From Bacteroidales bacterium UBA6408 (GTDB lineage Bacteria > Bacteroidota > Bacteroidia > Bacteroidales > UBA932): DNA of 7,494 nt. The notes beneath the pieces are model-generated. The model was not told the origin of the DNA, did no database searches, and worked only from the letters and a program-made list of their open reading frames with translations. The first letter of the stretch is position 1. Every line of letters begins with the position of its first letter. The stretch is taken from assembly GCA_002439805.1 (NCBI GenBank), contig DJPQ01000016.1, positions 1-7,494 on the forward strand, given 5' to 3'. Positions 1-6,654 of this stretch are shown in pieces. Both the position numbers and the translations under genes were made by a program.

Positions 1-419
1 TCCCCGTCGTCCGAAATTCCGTACGCAAAGGCGACATATTCCGTTTCGGGCGACAGCCCGCCGACGGTTTTCGGAGATGAGCCCGAAAGACGGTTTCGGG
101 ATATATATTCCTTGAAATCAACCCCTTCCTCGTCGGCATTCATCTTCATGTCGATGAGATTGTCCGCCGCAAACTCGTTCTTGTCGGAATAGAGTTCGTA
201 GATGTCGCGTCGCACGGCGGAAAGACAGTACTTCACGCTCATCTTGGTCGGGATGGCCGAGAGTTTCACGGAATTTCCGGTGATGTCCGAAATGTTTATC
301 TTGAATGAACAGTCAACCTTAGTCACTGCCGGAGTTTCTTCCACATCCTTCGCGCAGGACGGGAGCAGAGCCGCAAGGGCAAGTGCAAGAACTATTATCT
401 TCGATGCTTTCATCTTCAT
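1..419 (-). CDS. Fn3-like domain lipoprotein, N-terminal part (3' end outside window)
   Basis: The frame gives 139 residues and stays open to the left edge. The signal peptide is MKMKASKIIVLALALAALLP followed by SC, with the lipobox LPSC and predicted lipidation at Cys22. The linker AKDVEETPAVTKVD is typical of surface-exposed lipoproteins. Residues about 37-139 look like the fibronectin-III-like domain repeated in many Bacteroidetes lipoproteins: FKINISDITGNSVKLSAIPT, then KYCLSAVRRDIYELY and SPETEYVAFAYGISDDG. The missing part may hold further domains, so no function is assigned. ATG at 419 is preferred because the basic residues then fall right before the hydrophobic core. An in-frame ATG at 443 would add eight residues and is possible. 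The gap to the PorV/PorQ-like gene is 30 bases with no terminator, so this gene probably belongs to the same transcript. Confidence 0.85.
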   Translation of the reverse strand, partial: MKMKASKIIVLALALAALLPSCAKDVEETPAVTKVDCSFKINISDITGNSVKLSAIPTKMSVKYCLSAVRRDIYELYSDKNEFAADNLIDMKMNADEEGVDFKEYISRNRLSGSSPKTVGGLSPETEYVAFAYGISDDG

Positions 420-449
420 AACCAAGTCGTTGTAATCAATCATCCTGTC

Positions 450-1433
450 TTAAAAACTATATCCCACCCCGCAGGCGAAACTGTTCTTCATCACTCCGAG
501 GGCGGCGTTCCAGCTCATGTCGAGGCTGAACCCGTGCAGACAGAAGCCCAGGCCGAGGGAGCCGTAGCTCGGAAGACCGTTCTTCTTTGAGCCGTAGTGC
601 AGTCCGGCGCGGCAGAAAAGCAGATTGTTCCAGGAGTATTCCGCAGCGACGGACGGAGAGATTCCGAACGGTCCGCCGAACCAGCACTGTCCCTGAAGGG
701 CGGCGTAAATGCTCGACTTTCCAAAGTCATGCCCGTAGCCGGCTTCAAGCCCCGCGCTCATCGGGAGGTTATAGGACACGCCGTCGGCAGCCTTCACATT
801 CGTGCCGAGATTCTTAGCGAACGCCGTGACATTGACGCCGTATTTCCGGAAAGTAAGATTCACGTCGGCGGCAAAGGCGTTGAGACTGCTTTCAATCCCC
901 CGGGAGCCTGCCCAGTTGAAGGCCGCCCCGACGGAGAGGCAGTCTATGATTCTGCAGGCCACGCCGGCTCCGGCCGTCATGTCAGTCGGACGGAAATCCG
1001 AAAGAGCCGTCCCGTATTCGTCCATCCGGTGCTCCTTGGGATACGCCGCAAAGGAAAATCCGGCTGTCACAGTCAATTTCTTGCCGATGCGCCAAAAGGC
1101 TCCGAAATCCGTTATGTTCGCCTTGTTCGCGGACGGCTGCCACAGGCCGTAGCCAAGACCCGCCTGAAATGTTCTTTCGGAGAACGCGGCGGATGATACA
1201 TTTCCCCAGTGGGCATAGGCGTCGCCCGAAACCGTCCCCACACCCGCCATGGCGGAGCGAACCGCCCCGTGCGGGCGGTCGAGTAACGACATCGCGGCCG
1301 AAGAGGACGCGGCATCCTGAGCGGAGAGCGCCGCCACGGGCACGAGAGCCACGGCAAGCATGACCATCAACCTCCTCATGTTCATCAGCTTTCTCATATT
1401 CATCAGTTCTGTCATATCCTTCAGATTTCTCAT
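450..1433 (-). CDS. PorV/PorQ-like outer-membrane beta-barrel protein
   Basis: This is a predicted outer-membrane protein of 327 residues from the chosen start. A signal peptide (hydrophobic MVMLAVALVPVAALSA) precedes likely cleavage before QDAASS. The mature N-terminus, RSAMAGVGTVSGDAYAHWGN followed by VSSAAF (residues 59-84), matches the pattern of the PorV/PorQ family ('aRsaxmGgA...aD..a.fwNPA..a'). The rest is strongly alternating barrel sequence that ends GVGYSF with a C-terminal phenylalanine. PorV shuttles T9SS cargo to the sortase PorU, and PorQ attaches cargo in related steps. Position directly after a T9SS-tailed protease makes a T9SS link plausible, but the subfamily is uncertain. 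The frame is open up to an ATG at 1475 that overlaps the protease by 29 bases. ATGs at 1433, 1415, 1403, 1397, 1385, 1379, 1367 and 1361 also compete, so the true start is open. Six cysteines (160, 165, 250, 274, 298, 321) are unusual in a barrel. Confidence 0.8.
   Translation of the reverse strand: MRNLKDMTELMNMRKLMNMRRLMVMLAVALVPVAALSAQDAASSSAAMSLLDRPHGAVRSAMAGVGTVSGDAYAHWGNVSSAAFSERTFQAGLGYGLWQPSANKANITDFGAFWRIGKKLTVTAGFSFAAYPKEHRMDEYGTALSDFRPTDMTAGAGVACRIIDCLSVGAAFNWAGSRGIESSLNAFAADVNLTFRKYGVNVTAFAKNLGTNVKAADGVSYNLPMSAGLEAGYGHDFGKSSIYAALQGQCWFGGPFGISPSVAAEYSWNNLLFCRAGLHYGSKKNGLPSYGSLGLGFCLHGFSLDMSWNAALGVMKNSFACGVGYSF
1362..1433 (-). repeat. Four in-frame 18-bp tandem repeats at the start of the PorV/PorQ-like gene
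   Basis: Reading the minus strand, four successive 18-base units (1433-1416, 1415-1398, 1397-1380, 1379-1362) each begin with ATG and encode six residues: MRNLKD, MTELMN, MRKLMN, MRRLMV. Units two to four are the closest to each other (consensus ATG-A-G/C-A/G, xxG, C/TTG, ATG, then AAT or AAC in two of them). Since 18 is a multiple of three, gain or loss of a unit would keep the frame and change only the length of the leader and the number of possible start codons. The last unit contains AGGAGG (1371-1376), which resembles a Shine-Dalgarno site for the ATGs at 1367 and 1361, although Bacteroidetes rely little on such sites. Confidence 0.8.
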
Positions 1434-1446
1434 TTGCCCGACACTC

Positions 1447-4098
1447 TCATTTCTTAACGAACGTCGATGTTCCATATATTTCCGAACCGTTCTTTATACG
1501 GACGGTGTACCTTCCCGGTGCGAGCGCCCCTACCTCAACCCTCAGAGGGGAGTTTATCCCGAGAACGGCCTCCTTGCTGAACACGGAGGTTCCGGCCTGA
1601 TTTACTATAATGACCGAGGCGTCGATGCTGTCGGCACCCGGACGGATGCTGATATGGTCGGTCGCCGGGTTCGGATACACGTCGAACGGAGATGAGGAAT
1701 CCCTGACCACAAGAGAGAAACGCTGTTCCGCATACTCTCCTTTCGCGTCGGAGGCTCTGAGCGTAACATTTGTCCGCCCGGTCTTCTTCCCCGTGAAAGT
1801 CACTTTACTTCCGGAAATTTCGGTCGCGACAATGTTCCTGTCCGCAACGCTGACCACTGCGAAAAGCGCCTCGTTGTCCTCGTCGGAGAACCAGTCGTTC
1901 ACATCGACGGTGCAGCCGCCCTTCACTCCGTTCACGGCAAGCGTCCCGATTTCAGCGGTCTGCACCGGAGCATGGTTGGTCCTGACGGTGTAGGAGACCT
2001 CCAGAACGGTGGCAAGGTCGTACTCGTCGGTGAGCGTGATCCTGTACCAATGCTCGCCCGGAGTGGATTTCACTCCGGAGACCTCCACCTGCACGATGTC
2101 CTCGTCCAGTTTCACGAAAGACACGGCCGAAGGCTCGTCGCAGGTCCAGGCAAATGACACGGCGTGACCGTCAGGGTCGGAGCCGGTGTAAATCCTCATC
2201 GCCGTCTCGTAGGATTCGAGGCTGACCGGAGCCGCGTCGTTCACGCTGATTTCCGGAGCGGTGTTGCCGCCTGTGGTGATTTCGGCCACATCCGAGAGCG
2301 GTGACTCGTTGCCGGCAAAGTCAAGCGCGGAGACCGCATACCAGTATTTAGTGTTGAATTCCAGCCCCTTGAGGCTAATCTTCCTGTAGCCGTCCTCCGT
2401 TGCCTCAAGCGAAGAGGCGACGAAAACGGCCGTCGAGGCGGAAGAGGGGCTGAGCGAGGTAAATGCAGACTTGCTGTAATAGACCTTGTAGCTGTAGGCA
2501 TATTCAGCATCGGGGTCCTTCGGCAGGTCGGCGACGATGTTCAGAGTGTTGGAGTGAGCCTTGACCTCAAGATGCGAGACGGCCTCCGGAGGAACGGTGC
2601 TTATGGAGGAGAGTGCGTTCACGGCGTTTATCATCCCCTTTCCGAGCTTGCCTGTCATCGCCGTGTTGTACTTGTAAATAGACTCGTCGCAGCTGTTCAC
2701 GATGGTCTCGAAGAGCTTGTCGCAGGTGTAGCCGGGGCCGCCGCAGGCAGAGAGCGTGAGGGCGGCGAGGCCTGAGACGTGAGGGCAGGCCATCGAGGTG
2801 CCCTGGAGGTAGCCGTACTTGGCTCCGGGGAGGGTGCTGTAAATCCCGCCTTCCACAAGCCGCTCGTTTCCTCCGGGGGCGCAGACGCTCACCCAGTCGC
2901 CGTAGTTGGTGTAGTAGGCGGCCTTCCCGTCCGGGCCTACCGCAGCGACGGAGAGCACCTTCTCATACTTTGCCGGGTAGGCGTAGTCCTGAGCGTCGTT
3001 CCCGGCGGCGAAGATGACAAGCCCGCCCTTCATCGGCCCGGTCTGCTTTCCGTCGGAGTCCATCCCGGCGTGCTCTATGAAATAGTTGATGGCCGTGACA
3101 TCGCCCGCAGGCATCTCAGTCACGTCCTTCTTGTAGCCCCAGCTGTTCTGGGCGATGACCGCGCCGTTCTCGGCGGCGTACTGAAAGACTTTCAGAAGGT
3201 TCGCCCCTTTGTCGGGAAGAGTCTCGTCCATAATCTGCAGGCACATCAGCCGCACGCCCTTCTGAGGGTAGCGTCCGCCGGCGACGCCGCAGACTCCGGC
3301 TCCGTTATTGTTCACCGCGCCGACCGTTCCCGCGACATGAGTGCCGTGGTTCTCGGCATGGATGGCGGCCGAACCGGCGACGAAGTTGTAGCCGTGGATG
3401 TCGTCACGGTAGCCGTTGCCGTCGTCGTCGCGGCCTTCCGTTCCGTTAAGTTCGGCCTCGTTGGTCCAGAGATTGCCCTCAAGGTCCGGGTGCGTCGTGT
3501 CAACGCCGGAGTCGATTATCGCCACTATCACGCTGCTGTTGCCATACACCCCGTAGAGATCCCATGCTTCCTGAAGCTTTATGTCGATTCCCTCGACCGA
3601 ACTGCCCTTTCCGGTGCTGTGGTAGTGCCACTGGACTCCATAATAGGGGTCGTTCATCGTGACGGCGCGGCTTTCCGGGATGTGGACAGGCTCCATGTGG
3701 GCTATGCCGTCGATGGTTGAAACCCCGGCGGAAGCCTTTGTCAGCGGGGTCGCCTCGTCATATTCAACGTCGAACCACCTGTGAAGCCCGGACTCGCGCT
3801 GCACTTTTTCGAACTTTCCGCCTATGTGGAAAGATGTGGAGACAGACCTTATCTCGAGCCCTTCTATCTGAAACTGAGGAACATCCTCAAGAGCAACCTT
3901 CCCGTCAGAGTCCGCTGCGGCAAGAAGTTCGTCCGCAAGGGCTTCGCTCACCTGAATGCGGACAAGCCCCGGGACGGCCGACGGGGAGTCGGAGAGCGTC
4001 TCCGGAGACTTATGAGCCTCGGGCGCGTCAGCTTCCTTAGCACAGCCGGCGGCGAAAACCGCCGTCATCATCAAAAATATATATCCGTATCTCTTCAT
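1447..4098 (-). CDS. Subtilisin-family (S8) serine protease, lipoprotein signal peptide, T9SS C-terminal sorting domain
   Basis: This 883-residue protease should hydrolyse proteins outside the cell. The signal peptide ends FAAGC, giving a predicted lipid anchor at Cys19. Residues about 40-140 (PGLVRIQVSEAL, then GLHRWFDVEYDE) look like an N-terminal propeptide. The S8 catalytic domain (about 165-500) keeps every key residue: Asp196 in AIIDSGVD, His251 in HGTHVAG, oxyanion Asn367 in FAAGN, and Ser435 in GTSMACPHVSG. An aspartate-rich loop (GRDDDGNGYRDDIHGYNF) suggests calcium binding. Next come an Fn3 domain (about 504-610), an Ig/PKD-like domain (612-706) and a cadherin-like domain (707-800, with VNDWFSDEDNEALF). 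The tail (805-883) is a type A T9SS sorting domain: YPNPATD, then LAPGRYTVRI and terminal FVKK. I chose Met at 4098 over an in-frame ATG at 4188 because the longer form overlaps the previous gene and would bury the signal peptide. It probably supplies peptides to the adjacent SusCD pair. Confidence 0.95.
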   Translation of the reverse strand: MKRYGYIFLMMTAVFAAGCAKEADAPEAHKSPETLSDSPSAVPGLVRIQVSEALADELLAAADSDGKVALEDVPQFQIEGLEIRSVSTSFHIGGKFEKVQRESGLHRWFDVEYDEATPLTKASAGVSTIDGIAHMEPVHIPESRAVTMNDPYYGVQWHYHSTGKGSSVEGIDIKLQEAWDLYGVYGNSSVIVAIIDSGVDTTHPDLEGNLWTNEAELNGTEGRDDDGNGYRDDIHGYNFVAGSAAIHAENHGTHVAGTVGAVNNNGAGVCGVAGGRYPQKGVRLMCLQIMDETLPDKGANLLKVFQYAAENGAVIAQNSWGYKKDVTEMPAGDVTAINYFIEHAGMDSDGKQTGPMKGGLVIFAAGNDAQDYAYPAKYEKVLSVAAVGPDGKAAYYTNYGDWVSVCAPGGNERLVEGGIYSTLPGAKYGYLQGTSMACPHVSGLAALTLSACGGPGYTCDKLFETIVNSCDESIYKYNTAMTGKLGKGMINAVNALSSISTVPPEAVSHLEVKAHSNTLNIVADLPKDPDAEYAYSYKVYYSKSAFTSLSPSSASTAVFVASSLEATEDGYRKISLKGLEFNTKYWYAVSALDFAGNESPLSDVAEITTGGNTAPEISVNDAAPVSLESYETAMRIYTGSDPDGHAVSFAWTCDEPSAVSFVKLDEDIVQVEVSGVKSTPGEHWYRITLTDEYDLATVLEVSYTVRTNHAPVQTAEIGTLAVNGVKGGCTVDVNDWFSDEDNEALFAVVSVADRNIVATEISGSKVTFTGKKTGRTNVTLRASDAKGEYAEQRFSLVVRDSSSPFDVYPNPATDHISIRPGADSIDASVIIVNQAGTSVFSKEAVLGINSPLRVEVGALAPGRYTVRIKNGSEIYGTSTFVKK
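1450..1686 (-). other. T9SS type A C-terminal sorting domain of the S8 protease
   Basis: Residues about 805-883 of the protease form a compact beta domain with the standard order of motifs: DVYPNPATD at the start, a middle strand ASVIIVNQAGTSVF, then LRVEVGALAPGRYTVRI and a terminal strand ending FVKK. In studied Bacteroidetes, this domain directs proteins through the type IX secretion channel and is usually cut off by the PorU sortase, with PorV as the outer-membrane shuttle. The call rests on motif order and terminal position. Whether this host has a complete T9SS cannot be seen here. Confidence 0.9.
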
Positions 4099-4162
4099 AG
4101 TTCTTTTCTTTGCAAATCTTTGCTCATCAACGTCACAGGTCCATCTCGGCAAGCTCTCAGGC

Positions 4163-5023
4163 TCAGTCGGCCTTGAATGTCCCGGCATCGTAGGACTGCT
4201 TTATGCTGGTTCCCGAAACAAGTCCGAAAATCGGGAAGGAAATCTCGGTCGCGTCTTCGTTGAAGGTCCAGACGAACTCCTTTGCGGAATAGACGCTGTC
4301 GTCCTTGAGCTCGAACGGCATAAGGGCCGTCCCGGCGGCAAGATGCGCGTTAATTCCTGACGAGGTGACAGGGAAAGAGACGGTCTTGGCCTCGATATCC
4401 ACGTCGCCTACGATGTAGTTCACGCTGTTGTCCTTGGTGTAGTCAAATCCCTGTGCAAGGGAATATGCGCAGACATTGCCGATGGTCAGCTTGTTGGAGC
4501 TGCCGTTGTACTTCAGCACAATCTTATGGTCAGGATAGGACTGCTCGCCCTGCTTGATTGTCGTGTTGAGGTAGGTGCCGGAGTAGCTGTCGGCAATCTT
4601 GTACTGCCAAGGAACGTCGGGAACATCGACCGAAATCTTAGTGGAATATGCGGCTCCTCCGTCACAGGCGGCAACGGCCATAATCCAGTTTGTCTTGCCG
4701 GGGGTCACAGGGACTCTCAGGGTGTAGCTGCCGTTGCGCGCGCGCTTTGAATACACCGCCTTCGGGTCGGAAAAATACTCGTCCTGCGAGGAGAGCAGGC
4801 CGACTTCAAGATGCGTCATATCCGGGTCGATTCCGGAGACAAGCACTGTCGCGGACACCCTCTTCTCGTACTGATAGACATCCACCTTATCGGCAATCCC
4901 GACCCTCGGAACGCGCCCTCCGTCGGCAAACCCGGCCTCGACCTCGGCCTTCTCCGCAGCCTTCTGGCAGGAGCAGAGAGCCGCAGAGGCAATCATAATA
5001 TATGTCAATATCCTTTTCATCAT
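4163..5023 (-). CDS. Two-domain surface lipoprotein of unknown function (Fn3-like plus beta-barrel-like domain)
   Basis: I do not recognise a named family for this 286-residue protein. The signal peptide ends in the lipobox LCSC, so Cys19 should carry the lipid. Residues about 45-135 look like a fibronectin-III-type beta sandwich, with regular strands and the phrase TPGKTNWIMAVAACDGG that resembles the typical 'P-x-T-x-Y-x-x-x-A-x-D' strand. Residues about 140-286 are rich in short strands (IADSYSGTYL, HKIVLKYNG, LTIGNV, YIVGDVDIEAKTVSFPV, EISFPIFGLVSGT), which resembles the calycin-like domains common in Bacteroidetes lipoproteins beside SusCD pairs. That comparison is structural inference only. 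The gene starts 11 bases after the SusD stop. An AGAAGGA element at 5024-5030 abuts the first ATG and is 3 bases from a second ATG at 5020, so either may be used. A likely role is an accessory surface binding protein for the SusCD channel. Confidence 0.88.
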   Translation of the reverse strand: MMKRILTYIMIASAALCSCQKAAEKAEVEAGFADGGRVPRVGIADKVDVYQYEKRVSATVLVSGIDPDMTHLEVGLLSSQDEYFSDPKAVYSKRARNGSYTLRVPVTPGKTNWIMAVAACDGGAAYSTKISVDVPDVPWQYKIADSYSGTYLNTTIKQGEQSYPDHKIVLKYNGSSNKLTIGNVCAYSLAQGFDYTKDNSVNYIVGDVDIEAKTVSFPVTSSGINAHLAAGTALMPFELKDDSVYSAKEFVWTFNEDATEISFPIFGLVSGTSIKQSYDAGTFKAD

Positions 5024-5030
5024 TCCTTCT
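5024..5030 (-). promoter_or_regulatory. Shine-Dalgarno-like AGAAGGA before the two-domain lipoprotein gene
   Basis: On the minus strand the purine-rich AGAAGGA sits in the 11-base gap after the SusD stop. It touches the first ATG (5023) and is three bases from the second ATG (5020). Both spacings are short, with the second closer to normal, so translation may begin at 5020. The protein would differ by one methionine only. Confidence 0.4.
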
Positions 5031-5034
5031 GTTC

Positions 5035-6642
5035 TTATTTCACGGACACCCGGGTCGCACCGAGGCTCATGCCGCTTCGCAGTGACAGGGCGGACTTGCT
5101 GTCCGTCTCCTCATCCTCACCTCCCTGCACGGTCTTGCTCCACGGATTCTGCTCAGACTCGTCAATCTTGTCATTCTCGGTGATTTCCTTCAGAGGGAGC
5201 TGAAACCACCACAGCTGGTCGTGCGCCGGCACCTTAATCCTGTTCGCCGGGCTGTGATTCGTGCCCTCGTAGTTGCGGTCAATCCCCCGACCGTTGCGCC
5301 GTATGTCATAGTAGCCGAATCCCTCGCCCCAGAGTTCGATGCGTCTCTGAAGCTGCACGTCCGCAGCCGTGACGGAAGCGGCGCTCCAGGACGGGTCCCT
5401 CTTTGACATCAGGGTCGCGAGCGTCGCCGCCGCCTTAGCCCCGTCCCCCAGACGGGCCTCTGCCTCCGCCTGAATCAGCACCATTTCGGAAGCCCTCATA
5501 TAGATGTAGTCCTGAAGCCACTGGTCCATGTAGCCGAACTTTCTCGCGGCATAGGCCTTTGCTGCGGCCGGGGTGCTCGGGTTTGCCTTCGGGTCGCCCT
5601 CCGGGCCGTTGAACAGTCCCCTGCGCCAGTCCGTGCGCGACATCTTGTCGTAGAGCGAGCGGTCAATCAGCTTGCCCGGCTGGTCAAGCCCGGCATATCC
5701 CTCGCAGTCGTTGCTCATGTGCGAGGAGAAGGAGACATAAGTCGTCTGGGTCTCGGTCGTGTGGTTGAACCCCCACATGAACTCGTTGTCCTCAAGGTTC
5801 ATGAAACCTCCCAGAAGCCTCTCACGGTCCATTATGTCGTAGCCTTCGCGCGCCTTCTCGGCGGCCTCGGCGGCCTCGGCCCATTTCTGCACGAAGAGGT
5901 AGTACCTCGCCGCGATTCCGTAGGCGACGCTCCTGTCAATCTCGTTCTTCGACGCCCTCTCATATCCCTCGAGATATTTCAGAGCCTCGGATATATTATA
6001 ATCGATGTGTTCCATGACGACGGAATATGCATTCCTTCCCTGACGGTCATACGCCACGTCGGCGGCAATCCCGTCCCTTGAGGCATACACCAGCGGAACG
6101 GACGGCGCGTCGGTGCGAAGAGACCCGGACTCATCGACGGGGTCCTGGTAGAGCAGCATCAGATACATATAGGACAGCGCCCTGATTGCATAGGCCTGCC
6201 CGAGATAGCCCCTCACCTGCACGGAAGAAGGCTCATCGCCGGCGGGGATGTAGTCCAGAATGGTGTTGGCATTGTTTATCAGGGTGTAGAACTGTGTCCA
6301 GAACTGATAGGTGCGGACATACTGTTCCATCCCATAGTCGAAATTGTAGTCGAACTGTCCCCAGTTCTCCGTTCCGTCGAGAACGATGTCCTGCCCCATG
6401 AAGTCGGTCAGCATAGTGCAGAGGAGGAAGCCCCCGTCATCGTGGCCGGAATAGACCGTGAACGGGGTGACCATCCATGAATAGAGCCCGGAAACATAGG
6501 AGAAGAGGAACTCCGGCTCCTTCTCCACCATCTGCGCGGCCTTCGAGCCGGTGAGGTTCCCGGTCGAATCGACCTCAAACATATCGCCGCAGGAAGAAAG
6601 GGTCAATGCGGCTGAAAGCAATATCACTGTTATCCTTTTCAT
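5035..6642 (-). CDS. SusD/RagB-family nutrient-binding surface lipoprotein
   Basis: This 535-residue protein is a complete SusD-type lipoprotein, which forms the surface lid of the SusC-type channel and binds substrate. The signal peptide ends in the lipobox LSSC, so Cys18 should be lipidated. Family marks in order are: NNANTILDYIPAG near residues 123-135; GYLGQAYAIRALSYMYLMLLY (about 145-165), the usual helix that follows; SVPLVY near 181-186; TPR-like helices around 240-265; ASEMVLIQAEAEARLGD (about 384-400); the signature ELWGEGFGYYDIRR (436-449); and the closing QNPW at 498-501. Most relatives end shortly after QNPG, but this one continues for 34 more residues with an acidic, serine-rich tail (GGEDEETDSKS). 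The start is well placed: basic residues follow Met1, and the gap to the preceding stop is 12 bases. The bound ligand is unknown. Peptides are suggested by the protease downstream, but glycans are not excluded. Confidence 0.96.
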   Translation of the reverse strand: MKRITVILLSAALTLSSCGDMFEVDSTGNLTGSKAAQMVEKEPEFLFSYVSGLYSWMVTPFTVYSGHDDGGFLLCTMLTDFMGQDIVLDGTENWGQFDYNFDYGMEQYVRTYQFWTQFYTLINNANTILDYIPAGDEPSSVQVRGYLGQAYAIRALSYMYLMLLYQDPVDESGSLRTDAPSVPLVYASRDGIAADVAYDRQGRNAYSVVMEHIDYNISEALKYLEGYERASKNEIDRSVAYGIAARYYLFVQKWAEAAEAAEKAREGYDIMDRERLLGGFMNLEDNEFMWGFNHTTETQTTYVSFSSHMSNDCEGYAGLDQPGKLIDRSLYDKMSRTDWRRGLFNGPEGDPKANPSTPAAAKAYAARKFGYMDQWLQDYIYMRASEMVLIQAEAEARLGDGAKAAATLATLMSKRDPSWSAASVTAADVQLQRRIELWGEGFGYYDIRRNGRGIDRNYEGTNHSPANRIKVPAHDQLWWFQLPLKEITENDKIDESEQNPWSKTVQGGEDEETDSKSALSLRSGMSLGATRVSVK

Positions 6643-6654
6643 GTCCGGTCTGCT

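Noticed and set aside
420..449. Possible terminator between the PorV/PorQ-like gene and the left-end lipoprotein gene
   Set aside because: The 30-base gap shows no stem-loop and no downstream T-run on the minus strand.
597..1196. Plus-strand open frame of 199 codons opposite the PorV/PorQ-like gene
   Set aside because: It is antisense to a coherent barrel protein with a signal peptide and C-terminal phenylalanine. The translation is arginine-rich and low in structure signals, as expected of a shadow frame.
1447..1450. ATGA overlap of the protease stop with an ATG, suggesting translational coupling to the next gene
   Set aside because: That ATG is out of frame with the PorV/PorQ-like protein and reaches a stop after six codons.
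2779..3720. Long plus-strand open frame of 313 codons opposite the protease catalytic domain
   Set aside because: It lies entirely antisense to well-supported S8 catalytic motifs. Such frames arise commonly on the opposite strand of GC-rich genes, and the translation shows no domain or signal peptide.
4113..4120. AAGATTTG on the minus strand, close to the Bacteroides -7 promoter element TAnnTTTG
   Set aside because: There is no matching TTTG near the -33 position, and the box is only about 14 bases from the protease start, leaving almost no 5' leader. Probably chance in the 64-base gap.
4099..4188. Longer form of the protease starting at an ATG at 4188
   Set aside because: It would overlap the end of the preceding gene by 26 bases and place 30 polar residues ahead of a clear lipoprotein signal peptide. 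Met at 4098 fits better.
5985..6005. AT-rich stretch (ATATATTATAATCGATG) that resembles a promoter
   Set aside because: It lies inside the SusD-type coding sequence, encodes part of a normal helix, and no gene starts nearby in either direction.
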